Position numbers and translations under genes: made by a program. A stretch of DNA of 17,693 nucleotides from CAYXXN01 sp964469055 (lineage in GTDB: Bacteria > Acidobacteriota > Thermoanaerobaculia > Multivoradales > JAHEKO01). The notes under the pieces were generated by a model. It made no database searches. It was not told where the DNA came from and was given only the letters and a program-made list of their open reading frames with translations. Positions 9,393-17,693 of the stretch are shown piece after piece. The stretch spans positions 1-17,693 of the forward strand of contig CAYXXN010000047.1 of assembly GCA_964469055.1 (NCBI GenBank), in the 5' to 3' direction. Numbering within the stretch: position 1 is the first letter of the stretch; each line of letters starts with the position of its first letter.

Positions 9393-9406
9393 CTGGCGCC
9401 CGCCAG
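9393..9406 (+). terminator. Hairpin after the glycosyltransferase stop
   Basis: CTGGCG-CC-CGCCAG starts 6 nt past the TAA at 9385-9387. The stem is 6 bp with a very tight loop and no T-run, so it is a weak terminator candidate supported mainly by position. Confidence 0.3.
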
Positions 9407-9523
9407 TGGCCGTGGCCGAGGTGGGCCAATGAGCGCCGAGAGCTAGGGGCTCACAGGCAACCAACCCGGGAGAGCGCCGCTCGATTTCGTCGGCTTCCAG
9501 CCGCTGGGGGACGATGGCCGCTA

Positions 9524-9541
9524 CGCCGCCCTTGGGCGGCG
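9524..9541. terminator. Perfect hairpin between convergent genes
   Basis: CGCCGCCC-TT-GGGCGGCG forms an 8-bp perfect inverted repeat (in practice about 7 bp around a 4-nt loop) between the converging glycosyltransferase and comM genes. It reads equally well on both strands and could act in both directions. No U-tract is present. Confidence 0.45.
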
Positions 9542-9544
9542 ATG

Positions 9545-9570
9545 CGCCGAAACTCCCGCGAGGTTCGGCG
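9545..9570 (-). terminator. Stem-loop just downstream of comM
   Basis: CGCCGAA and TTCGGCG form a 7-bp stem, then an A/G mismatch, then an inner CTC/GAG stem around CCGC. It lies 13 nt past the comM stop and directly before the hairpin at 9524-9541. Two hairpins in a row behind the gene suggest termination without U-tracts. Confidence 0.45.
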
Positions 9571-9583
9571 GCTCGGTCGACGG

Positions 9584-11101
9584 CTAGTCTGGCCGGCGGT
9601 CCAAGGTCCGGTACTGAATGGCCTCAGCCACATGGGTGACCCCGATCGGACCCTGGTGGGCGAGGTCGGCGATGGTGCGGGCGACCTTGAGGATGCGCGA
9701 TAGAGCACGCAGCGAGAGGCCGAGCCGTTCGAAAGCCGCATCGACAAGGCGCTGGGCATCATCCCCGAGCGGGCAGTGCTGGCGCAGGAGCGCTGGGTCC
9801 ATGGCGGCGTTCGAGGTACAGGGTGTTGCCGCGAATCGCCGAGACTGCTGCTGCCGAGCTTCCAGCACGCGACTGCGGACCACTGCCGAGGGCTCGCCCG
9901 TAGGTCCTCGCAGCTCACGCAGCGGCACCGCGCCTACCTCCACGTGGAGATCGATGCGATCGAGCAGGGGACCCGAGATTCTCCGGCGGTAGAGATCCAC
10001 GGCGCGCGGCGAGCACCCGCACTCGCGCCTGGCGTCGCCGAGGTACCCGCACGGACAGGGGTTCATGGCGGCCAGCAGGGCGAAGCGGGCGGGGAAGCGC
10101 AGGCGGCCGTTGGCGCGGGCGATCGAGACCTCGCCGTCCTCGAGGGGTTGTCGCAGCGCCTCCAGCACGTCGCGTCGGAACTCCGGCAGCTCGTCGAGGA
10201 ACAGCGCTCCGTGGTGGGCCAGGGTCACCTCGCCTGGCCGCGGAATGCCGCTGCCGCCGCCCACCATCGCCGGAGTGCTGGTGGCGTGATGAGGGCTGCG
10301 GAAGGGTCGCGCCGTCTCGAGCCCGCGCGGCGGCGCGTCGGCGACGAGCGAGTGGATCTTCGTCACCGCGACTGATTCCGCGACGGTGAGCGGCGGGAGC
10401 AGGCCCGGGAGGCAGCGGGCCAGCATCGTCTTGCCGGTGCCGGGCGGGCCCACGAAGAGCAGGTTGTGTCCGCCGCCGGCGGCGATCTCCAGGGCGCGCT
10501 TGCCGGCCGCCTGGCCGCAGACTTCGGCCAAGTCGGGGCCGTCCGCGGTGACGAGGGCGGCGGGCGGCGCCGTCGTGGGAGCGATCGCGGTCCGCCCAAG
10601 AAGGTGAGCCAGGGCTTCGCCGAGGCCGGCGACGGCGATGATGGAACCGCGGCCGAGGGCGGCGGCCTCGGCCGCGTTGGCGGCCGGCAAGAGGAGTTCG
10701 CGGACCCCGAGGCGGCGGCCGAGCTCCGCCATCGCCAAGCCGCCGCGGATCGGCCGCGCCGCTCCGTCCAGGCCCAGCTCGCCGCACAGCAGCCGGCTTT
10801 CCAGTGCCTCCCCCGGCAGGTGACCCAGGGCCGCCAGCAGCGCGAGGGCGATCGGCAGATCGAGGTGATTGCCCTTCTTGCGCAGGTCCGCCGGCGCCAA
10901 GCTGACGACGACGTTCCTGGGCGGCAGCTCGTAGCCGCAATTTCGGATCGCCGCTCGCACCCGCTCGCGGCTCTCGCGCACCGCCGCGTCCGCGAGGCCT
11001 ACGATCTGCATCTGCGGCAGGCCCATGCGCACGTCGACCTCGACGTGGACGGGCAGGGCCTCGATGCCCCACGGGGTCGCGCCGAGAGCTCGCGCCAGCA
11101 T
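9584..11101 (-). CDS. comM: ComM/YifB Mg-chelatase-like AAA+ ATPase
   Basis: A 505-residue YifB/ComM protein. In naturally competent bacteria ComM is a hexameric helicase that extends branch migration during integration of transformed DNA; in other species the role is less clear. The N-terminal ChlI-like domain (about 1-170) has VDVRMGLPQMQIVGLAD and RKKGNHLDLPIAL. The AAA+ domain has Walker A GPPGTGKT (218-225), FRSPHHATSTPAMVGGG (267-283) and Walker B GALFLDELPEF (298-308). A cysteine cluster NPCPCGYLGD...ECGCSP (347-365) may bind zinc. The sensor region RISGPLLDRIDLHVEV and C-terminal SLRALSRILKVARTIADL complete the usual full length. AAGAGGAGGA lies directly before the ATG, the clearest ribosome-binding site in the window. 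The gene stands alone, divergent to the sulfatase gene and convergent with the glycosyltransferase. No other competence gene is visible here. Confidence 0.95.
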   Translation of the reverse strand: MLARALGATPWGIEALPVHVEVDVRMGLPQMQIVGLADAAVRESRERVRAAIRNCGYELPPRNVVVSLAPADLRKKGNHLDLPIALALLAALGHLPGEALESRLLCGELGLDGAARPIRGGLAMAELGRRLGVRELLLPAANAAEAAALGRGSIIAVAGLGEALAHLLGRTAIAPTTAPPAALVTADGPDLAEVCGQAAGKRALEIAAGGGHNLLFVGPPGTGKTMLARCLPGLLPPLTVAESVAVTKIHSLVADAPPRGLETARPFRSPHHATSTPAMVGGGSGIPRPGEVTLAHHGALFLDELPEFRRDVLEALRQPLEDGEVSIARANGRLRFPARFALLAAMNPCPCGYLGDARRECGCSPRAVDLYRRRISGPLLDRIDLHVEVGAVPLRELRGPTGEPSAVVRSRVLEARQQQSRRFAATPCTSNAAMDPALLRQHCPLGDDAQRLVDAAFERLGLSLRALSRILKVARTIADLAHQGPIGVTHVAEAIQYRTLDRRPD

Positions 11102-11111
11102 TCCTCCTCTT
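11102..11111 (-). promoter_or_regulatory. Ribosome-binding site of comM
   Basis: On the minus strand AAGAGGAGGA immediately precedes the ATG at 11101-11099. The AGAGG part gives a normal spacing and confirms this start; most other genes in the window lack such a strong site. Confidence 0.7.
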
Positions 11112-11160
11112 GAGACGCGAACCGGGTGCGGAGTCTGACCGCCGCCCGCCAGGCGCCCTG

Positions 11161-11166
11161 TATAGT
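11161..11166 (+). promoter_or_regulatory. Candidate -10 element of the sulfatase-TPR gene
   Basis: TATAGT matches five of six bases of the -10 consensus in an otherwise very GC-rich spacer, 27 nt before the ATG at 11194. No -35 is found at normal spacing. It supports the downstream start, because an ATG at 11110 would place this element inside the gene. Confidence 0.4.
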
Positions 11167-11193
11167 GCCGGCGGCCGGCGGGGCGTCACGGCG

Positions 11194-13146
11194 ATGCGGA
11201 GCACCCTCGGGAGCGAGCTGGCGGTCGTCTTGGCGCTCACGGCGTCAGCTTGCGCCTGGCCCGAAGCGACGACCCGGCCGTCGGTCGTGCTGATCTCGAT
11301 CGACACCCTGCGCTCCGACCGCTTGTCCGCCTACGGGTACGCGGGGGGCGCCACCCCGGCGATCGATCGCCTGGCCCGCGATGGCATCGTTTTCGAGCGG
11401 GCCTACAGCCCCGTTCCTCTCACCCTGCCTGCGCACGCCTCACTGTTCACCGGCCTGCTGCCGCCCGAGCACGGCGTGCGCGACAACCTGGGCTACCGGC
11501 TGGATGGGGCTCGCCACCCGACCCTGGCGGACGCCTTGCGCACAGCGGGCTATCGCACGGGGGCCGCGGTCTCGGCTTTCGTGCTGCGAGGTGAGACGGG
11601 TCTGGGTGAGGGGTTCGAGCTCTGGCAGGACGAGGTGACGGCCGGGGCGGGAAGCCTTCTCGGCGAGGCGCAGCGCCCCGGCTTCGCCTCACTCGCCGCG
11701 GCCCTCTCTTGGCTCGAGAGCCTGGGCCCGGAGCCCTTCTTCCTCTTTCTCCACCTCTACGAGCCGCATGCCCCCTACACGCCCCCGGCGGCGATCGCGG
11801 CTCGCTTCGCGGATCCCTACGATGGCGAGGTGGCCCTCGCCGACCAAGTCGTGGCCGAGCTGTTGGCGGCGCTCGACCGCAAGGGGCTCTACGAGGCGAG
11901 CGCCGTCTTCCTGCTCGGCGACCACGGCGAGGGCCTCGGTGACCACGGCGAGGCGGAGCACGGTGTCCTGCTGCACCGCGAAGCGTTGCAGGTGCCCCTG
12001 ATCCTGAAGCTGCCCGGCGGCGAGCGCGCCGGAAGTCGCAACACCGATCCGCGCAGCTTGATCGACGTGGCGCCGACCGTGCTGGCGCTCGCCGGGCTGC
12101 CGGAGCGACCCGAGCTCCCCGGCAGCTCGTTGCTAGGGGCAGTCGACGCCGAGCGGCCGCTCTACGGCGAGACCTACCATCCCTACCTGCGCTACGGCTG
12201 GAGCAGCTTGCTCTCGGTCGTGGCCGGTCGCTGGCACCTGATCGAGGGACCGGTACCCGAGCTGTACGACATCGTCGCGGATCCGGCCGAGCGCCGGCAA
12301 ATCGTCGCGGACCACCCAGAGATCCGGGAGCGTTTGCTCCCCGCGGTGCGTGCCGTGCACGAGCCGCCGGAGCCGCCGTTCGCCGAGAGCGAGGAGGTGC
12401 GCGGGCGGCTGGCCGCGCTGGGCTACCTCGACTTCGGCGGCGCCCACGGCAGTGGCCAGCGCCCCGATCCCAAGAGCCGGCTGGCCTCGCTCCAACGCCT
12501 ACGTGGGGCGGTCGACGACCTTCGCTCCGGCCGCCTCGGCGCCGCCGAGCAGGCCCTGCGGGCGCTCACCGTGGAGGACCCCGAGTCGCTCGAGGCCTGG
12601 CAGTTCCTGGGCGAGGTCTATCGCGAGCAGGGGCGCTGGCAGGAGGCGTACGACGCGCTGGCGCGGGCGTTCGCCCTCGGCAACGGCGCCCCGCTGCTGG
12701 CGCCGAGCTTGGCCCAGTGCGCCTACGAGCTGGGTCGGCCGGAGGAGGCCGTGGAGCTGCTGGCCATCGCCGTCGCCGGCTCGCCTCACGACGCCGCCCT
12801 GCGCTTTCGCCGTGTGGGTCTGTTGCTGCAGCTCCAGCGAGGGGCGGAGGCGGCAGCGGCGGCGGAGGAAACGGTGCGGGTGATCGGCGAAGGGCCGGAC
12901 GCGCTTTTCCAGCTCGCTCTGGCGCAGCTCGCCGCCGGCGACGCGGGACGAGCCGAGGCGGCTCTGCGGCGCGCCCTGGCGCTCGCCCCGGATCACACGG
13001 CCGCCCTCTACCAGCTCGCCCTGCTGCGCGCCGCGCAAGGCGATGCGGCCGAGGCGCGGCACCTGCTCGAGCAAGTGCTCCGCGTCGCTCCCGGCGACGA
13101 GCACGCCCGCCGGGCCTTGGCCGAGCTGGTGCGGGGAGCGAGCTGA
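11194..13146 (+). CDS. Sulfatase/alkaline phosphatase-superfamily lipoprotein with C-terminal TPRs
   Basis: A 650-residue protein. From the ATG at 11194 it begins with a short hydrophobic signal ending LTASAC, a plausible lipobox with Cys20, so it is probably a lipoprotein outside the cytoplasm. The hydrolase domain (about 28-410) has the metal-binding start VVLISIDTLRSDRLSAYGY (D37), the catalytic segment PLTLPAHASLFTG, the LYEPHAPYTPP segment and the second metal motif LGDHGEGLGDHGE (D243, H244). Classical sulfatases have C/S-x-P-x-R, with Cys or Ser converted to formylglycine. Here the position is Thr77 and the Arg position is His81, so formylglycine is not expected. A Thr nucleophile, as in LtaS or EptA phosphotransferases of the same superfamily, is more likely, and the substrate may be a phosphoester. 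At least four TPR-like repeats fill about 467-637. An in-frame ATG at 11110 was rejected because it would add an unrelated 28-residue stretch. hutH follows after 43 nt. Confidence 0.85.
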   Translation: MRSTLGSELAVVLALTASACAWPEATTRPSVVLISIDTLRSDRLSAYGYAGGATPAIDRLARDGIVFERAYSPVPLTLPAHASLFTGLLPPEHGVRDNLGYRLDGARHPTLADALRTAGYRTGAAVSAFVLRGETGLGEGFELWQDEVTAGAGSLLGEAQRPGFASLAAALSWLESLGPEPFFLFLHLYEPHAPYTPPAAIAARFADPYDGEVALADQVVAELLAALDRKGLYEASAVFLLGDHGEGLGDHGEAEHGVLLHREALQVPLILKLPGGERAGSRNTDPRSLIDVAPTVLALAGLPERPELPGSSLLGAVDAERPLYGETYHPYLRYGWSSLLSVVAGRWHLIEGPVPELYDIVADPAERRQIVADHPEIRERLLPAVRAVHEPPEPPFAESEEVRGRLAALGYLDFGGAHGSGQRPDPKSRLASLQRLRGAVDDLRSGRLGAAEQALRALTVEDPESLEAWQFLGEVYREQGRWQEAYDALARAFALGNGAPLLAPSLAQCAYELGRPEEAVELLAIAVAGSPHDAALRFRRVGLLLQLQRGAEAAAAAEETVRVIGEGPDALFQLALAQLAAGDAGRAEAALRRALALAPDHTAALYQLALLRAAQGDAAEARHLLEQVLRVAPGDEHARRALAELVRGAS

Positions 13147-13166
13147 GGTCGGTCCCTTGCGGGCGG

Positions 13167-13189
13167 GCGGCCCCTATACTACGGGCCGC
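13167..13189 (+). promoter_or_regulatory. Inverted repeat around a TATACT element abutting the hutH start
   Basis: GCGGCCC (13167-13173) and GGGCCGC (13183-13189) are perfect inverted repeats separated by 9 nt that contain TATACT (13175-13180), five of six matches to a -10 box. The right arm ends at the base before the hutH ATG. If TATACT is used, transcription would start within a few bases of the ATG and give a nearly leaderless mRNA, and a repressor on the repeat would block it. If transcription starts upstream, the RNA hairpin would hide the start region. It does not resemble the AT-rich HutC operator I know. No -35 or Shine-Dalgarno is visible. Confidence 0.5.
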
Positions 13190-14701
<1,512 letters not shown>

Positions 14702-14710
14702 GCTCGCCCC

Positions 14711-16390
14711 ATGGCGCCCCCCTCCACCGTCGCGCCGCCCGCCGCCGGGGTCGTCCGCGCCCCCCGCGGCGCCGTCCTGAGCTGTCGCGGCTGGCAGCAG
14801 GAGGCGGCCCTCCGCATGCTGATGAACAACCTCGACCCGGAGGTGGCGGAGCGGCCGGAGGAGCTGATCGTCTACGGCGGCCGCGGCAAGGCGGCGCGCA
14901 ACTGGGAGTGCTACGAAGCGATCGTCGCCACCCTGCGCCGGCTGGCCGCGGACGAGACCCTGCTCGTCCAGTCGGGCAAGCCGGTGGCCGTCTTCAAGAG
15001 CCACGAGGACGCCCCCCGGGTGCTGATCTCGAACGCCATGCTCGTGCCCCATTGGGCGACGGACAGCGAGTTCCGGCGACTCGACGCCCTGGGACTGACC
15101 ATGTATGGGCAGATGACCGCTGGTTCCTGGATCTACATCGGCACGCAGGGCATCCTCCAGGGCACCTTCGAGACGCTCGCCGAGTGCGCCCGCCAGCACT
15201 TCGGCGGCACGCTCGCTGGTCGACTGACGGTGACGGCGGGGCTGGGCGGGATGGGCGGCGCCCAGCCGCTGGCCGTGACCATGAACGGTGGCGCCTGCCT
15301 GGTGGCGGAGGTGGATCGGCACCGCATCGAGCGCCGCCTGGAGACCCGCTACCTCGACCGCCTGGCGCCGGGCATCGAGAGCGGCATCGAGGAAGCCCTG
15401 GCAGCCCGCGCCGCGGGTCGGGCTCTCTCGATCGCCATCGAGGCCAACGCGGTCGATCTCCTGGAGCGGTTGCTCGCCCGCGGCCTGGTGCCGGACGTCC
15501 TCACCGATCAGACCTCGGCCCACGACGACCTGAACGGCTACGTGCCCCACGGGCTGCCCTACGAAGAGGCCTTGGCCTTGCGGCGCGACGACCCGAGCGC
15601 CTACGTGCGCCGTGCCCGGGGCTCGATGGCAGCGCACGTGCGCGCCATGCTCGCCCTGCAGGAGCGGGGAGCGGTCACCTTCGACTACGGCAACAACCTG
15701 CGCGGACAGGCTCTCGCGGCCGGGGTCGCCGAGGCCTTCGGCTTCGGCGGTTTCGTGCCGCTCTTCATCCGGCCGCTCTTCTGCCAGGGCAAGGGTCCCT
15801 TCCGCTGGGCCGTGCTGTCCGGGGACCCGGCGGATCTGCGGGCGACCGACGAGGCGATCCTCGAGGCCTTCCCCGACGACCGGGCCCTGGCGCGCTGGAT
15901 CCCGCTGGCACGGGAGCGTGTCGCCTTCCAGGGCCTGCCGGCGCGGATTTGCTGGCTCGGCTACGGCGAACGGGCGAGGGCGGGCCGGCTCTTCAACGAG
16001 CTGGTGGCCAACGGACGCGTCGGGGCGCCGATCGTCATCGGGCGCGACCACTTGGACTGCGGCTCGGTGGCCTCGCCCAACCGCGAGACCGAAGGCATGA
16101 AAGACGGCTCGGACGCGATCGCCGACTGGCCGATCTTGAACGCGCTCATCAACGCCGTCAACGGCGCCACCTGGGTGTCCGTGCACCATGGCGGCGGCGT
16201 GGGGATCGGCTATTCGATCCATGCCGGCATGGTGGTGGTCGCCGACGGCACGGCGGCGGCGGCGCGGCGGCTGGAGCGGGTCTTGACCTCCGACCCGGGG
16301 ATGGGAGTCGCCCGCCACGCCGATGCCGGTTACGACGAAGCCACGGCCTTCGCGCACCGGCACGGGCTCGACCTGCCGATGGTGGGTTAA
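14711..16390 (+). CDS. hutU: Urocanate hydratase
   Basis: HutU adds water to urocanate to form imidazolone propionate, the second step of histidine degradation, using tightly bound NAD+. The 559-residue length is typical. Visible motifs are [20 protein letters not shown] near the N terminus, [34 protein letters not shown], the NAD-binding stretch [23 protein letters not shown], the [13 protein letters not shown] segment with the catalytic-loop cysteine, and [19 protein letters not shown]. In the late motif [18 protein letters not shown] a Cys stands where I recall a Ser in the common DHLDSGS form. The ATG at 14711 has no clear Shine-Dalgarno, and the first 18 residues are Pro/Ala-rich and not conserved, so translation may be coupled to hutH, whose stop is 9 nt upstream. 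hutI and hutG or hutF are not in the window. Confidence 0.97.
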   Translation: MAPPSTVAPPAAGVVRAPRGAVLSCRGWQQEAALRMLMNNLDPEVAERPEELIVYGGRGKAARNWECYEAIVATLRRLAADETLLVQSGKPVAVFKSHEDAPRVLISNAMLVPHWATDSEFRRLDALGLTMYGQMTAGSWIYIGTQGILQGTFETLAECARQHFGGTLAGRLTVTAGLGGMGGAQPLAVTMNGGACLVAEVDRHRIERRLETRYLDRLAPGIESGIEEALAARAAGRALSIAIEANAVDLLERLLARGLVPDVLTDQTSAHDDLNGYVPHGLPYEEALALRRDDPSAYVRRARGSMAAHVRAMLALQERGAVTFDYGNNLRGQALAAGVAEAFGFGGFVPLFIRPLFCQGKGPFRWAVLSGDPADLRATDEAILEAFPDDRALARWIPLARERVAFQGLPARICWLGYGERARAGRLFNELVANGRVGAPIVIGRDHLDCGSVASPNRETEGMKDGSDAIADWPILNALINAVNGATWVSVHHGGGVGIGYSIHAGMVVVADGTAAAARRLERVLTSDPGMGVARHADAGYDEATAFAHRHGLDLPMVG

Positions 16391-16402
16391 GGCACGGGCG
16401 AT

Positions 16403-16407
16403 AGGAG
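16403..16407 (+). promoter_or_regulatory. Ribosome-binding site deciding a TTG start
   Basis: AGGAG lies 8 nt before the TTG at 16416-16418 in the 25-nt space after the hutU stop. It supports a non-ATG start for the membrane protein gene, which has no suitable ATG near its N terminus. Confidence 0.6.
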
Positions 16408-16415
16408 AGCCACGC

Positions 16416-17693
16416 TTGAGGGAGCGCACGGCCGATCGGGCGGCTCGCATCGCCGGCGCCCTCGGCGTGGCCCTGGTCGTGGCCGCGGCGGTGACCGGCG
16501 CGCTGGCCTGGCAGCGGGGTCGACCGCTGCCGGAGGGGGAATTCCTGCGCGCCAGCGCCCGGGGCTACGCGGAGCTGTGGCGGGAGCTCGAGGGGCTGGC
16601 GGCGGCGGGAGCCGGCCGCATCGCAGCGGCGCAGCACGGGCCGGGAGATCTCGCTCCCTTCACCGAGCTGGCGGCCGCCCTCCCGGCCGACGCCCGCGGT
16701 CGGAGCCTCTTCCTCGTCGACCGCTTCGGCGGGCTGACGGCCTGGGCCGGGGACGGACTGACCCACCCGCTGCCGGCCATCGAGCCCGCCGGTCGGAAGT
16801 TCCGCGCCGGTTTCAGTGCCGTGAGCCTCACCGTCACCCGGCCACTCACGAGAGACGCGAAGGGCGGCGCCGTCGTCGCCGGCGCGAGCTTCCCCAGCGA
16901 CCGGCTACCGTTTCCCCTGCCGCGCGGCGCCGATCGTGACGTCCTCTGGACCCTGGCGGAGGCGCCGGCGCTGCGCGACCCGGCCGCGCTGGTCGTGGAG
17001 ACCGAGGGTGCGCCGGTCCTCCTGGTGCGCCGCGGCGAGATCGGGGGGAGCCGACCGGAGCCCCCACTAGCGGCCGCGGCCCTGGCCCTCGCAGCGGCGG
17101 CCGCAGCCTGTGGCTGGGTGCGCGCCGTCCACCGGCCGGGGCTCCGGCTGGCGGCCGTAGCCGCGGCCGCCGGCTGCGCGGCGGCGGCCGCCGGCGCCCC
17201 TCCCGTGCCGGCACTGGCGGCCATGGCGGGTCTCGCCACGGTGACGACAGCTTGGCGAGTCCGGCCCCGCCCGGGAGGCCCGAGAGTCGCCGCTATCCTG
17301 GGCGCGACCGCGGTGGCCACGGTCGCGGCTCTCGGCCTGGTCTTGCAGACCGTCGGCGGGCCGCGCGATCTCGGTGCGACCCTTCTGGGGGGTTCCCCCG
17401 CCCCGACCATCCTGCGGTTCACTCTCTTCTTGTTCGCCCTCGCTCCATGGATCCTGGTCGGCAAGCTCGGCAGCCTCGCTCACGGCGCTGCGGCCGGAAA
17501 GCGGCGATGGGGAGCGCTCGGCCTGGCCCTGCTCGTCGGCGCCGCGGTGAGCGTGCGCTGGCCGGCGGCGAGCCTCGGCCAGCTGCTCCTGGCTGGCGCC
17601 CTGCTCGGGCCCTGGGCGAGCGCGCTCACCGAGCGCTCGCCGGCCATCCGCCTGGCGCTGCTGGCTCTGTTGGCGGCGGCGAGCGCGGCGGTG
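16416..17693 (+). CDS. Polytopic membrane protein with sensor-like N-terminal domain (3' end outside window)
   Basis: Not recognised as a named family. From TTG 16416 the frame is open for 426 codons to the right edge. A basic N terminus (MRERTADRAAR) leads into one membrane helix (about 12-32). A probably extracytoplasmic domain follows at 33-215, with SLFLVDRFGGLTAW (97-110) resembling the strand-turn-strand of Cache/PAS-type sensor domains. Then come about seven hydrophobic segments (218-236, 243-280, 290-312, 332-350, 364-382, 386-404, 411 onward). Such an N-terminal half often precedes a histidine kinase or other signalling output, but the output is beyond the edge, so this is inference. 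It begins 25 nt after hutU with a good AGGAG site and no intervening hairpin, so it is likely co-transcribed with hut. A transporter for histidine or urocanate is a less likely alternative because of the large soluble domain. Confidence 0.7.
   Translation, partial: MRERTADRAARIAGALGVALVVAAAVTGALAWQRGRPLPEGEFLRASARGYAELWRELEGLAAAGAGRIAAAQHGPGDLAPFTELAAALPADARGRSLFLVDRFGGLTAWAGDGLTHPLPAIEPAGRKFRAGFSAVSLTVTRPLTRDAKGGAVVAGASFPSDRLPFPLPRGADRDVLWTLAEAPALRDPAALVVETEGAPVLLVRRGEIGGSRPEPPLAAAALALAAAAAACGWVRAVHRPGLRLAAVAAAAGCAAAAAGAPPVPALAAMAGLATVTTAWRVRPRPGGPRVAAILGATAVATVAALGLVLQTVGGPRDLGATLLGGSPAPTILRFTLFLFALAPWILVGKLGSLAHGAAAGKRRWGALGLALLVGAAVSVRWPAASLGQLLLAGALLGPWASALTERSPAIRLALLALLAAASAAV

Noticed and set aside
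11110..11193. Upstream ATG for the sulfatase-TPR protein
   Set aside because: It would add 28 residues before the signal peptide and place the TATAGT element inside the gene.
13157..13180. TTGCGG and TATACT as a full sigma70 promoter for hutH
   Set aside because: The spacer would be only 12 bp, too short. Only the TATACT element was kept as a candidate.
13043..13189. Upstream ATG for hutH
   Set aside because: It is inside the sulfatase-TPR gene in another frame, and the HutH family begins at about the 13190 Met.
16565..17464. Minus-strand 299-codon frame opposite the membrane protein
   Set aside because: Its content is Arg/Ala/Pro-rich without hydrophobic pattern or ribosome-binding site. 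The plus frame has a good AGGAG, close spacing to hutU and clear membrane helices.

Overview
The window is a GC-rich bacterial chromosome segment, roughly 70-77% GC in most places. It contains one run of ten Ns (2312-2321), so it is a scaffolded draft and quite possibly a metagenome bin. Three things suggest a high-GC Acidobacteriota-like lineage: a Hanks-type kinase with a long Ala/Pro-rich tail, a sulfatase fold joined to TPRs, and a GC-rich hutH-hutU pair. No rRNA or marker tree is available here, so Myxococcota or another high-GC phylum cannot be excluded. I found no tRNA, rRNA, CRISPR array, insertion sequence or integrase.

Layout. (1) 1-5656, minus strand, in transcription order: a membrane Ser/Thr protein kinase (3224-5656), an M23 metallopeptidase (2285-3080) whose last catalytic motif falls in the N gap, and secA (2169 to beyond base 1). 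A good sigma70-type promoter (TTGACA, 16 bp, TAGAAT) lies between the kinase and the peptidase gene. (2) 5657-5800: a divergent promoter region with a perfect 16-bp palindrome. (3) 5801-9387, plus strand: an AsnB-family glutamine-dependent amidotransferase overlapping, through ATGA, an ArnT/PMT-type GT-C glycosyltransferase. This pair is clearly less GC-rich than its surroundings and looks like a cell-surface glycan cassette. (4) 9388-9583: a convergent intergenic region with three GC-rich hairpins. (5) 9584-11101, minus strand: comM/yifB, a Mg-chelatase-like AAA+ protein. (6) 11194-13146, plus strand: a probable lipoprotein of the alkaline phosphatase/sulfatase superfamily with C-terminal TPRs and Thr at the catalytic position. 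(7) 13190-16390: hutH and hutU, the first two steps of histidine degradation. Directly behind them, at 16416, a TTG-started polytopic membrane protein with a sensor-like N-terminal domain runs off the right end.

Functional themes. The left part concerns the cell envelope: secretion motor, wall hydrolase, kinase and surface glycan. The right part is histidine catabolism with a linked membrane protein of unknown role. The most interesting regulatory structure is upstream of hutH, where a perfect 7-bp inverted repeat encloses a TATACT element and ends at the base before the ATG. No multi-gene system that I can confidently call new is visible. The best leads are the kinase's C-terminal domain, the Thr-type sulfatase-TPR lipoprotein, the hutH leader palindrome and the membrane protein behind hutU.
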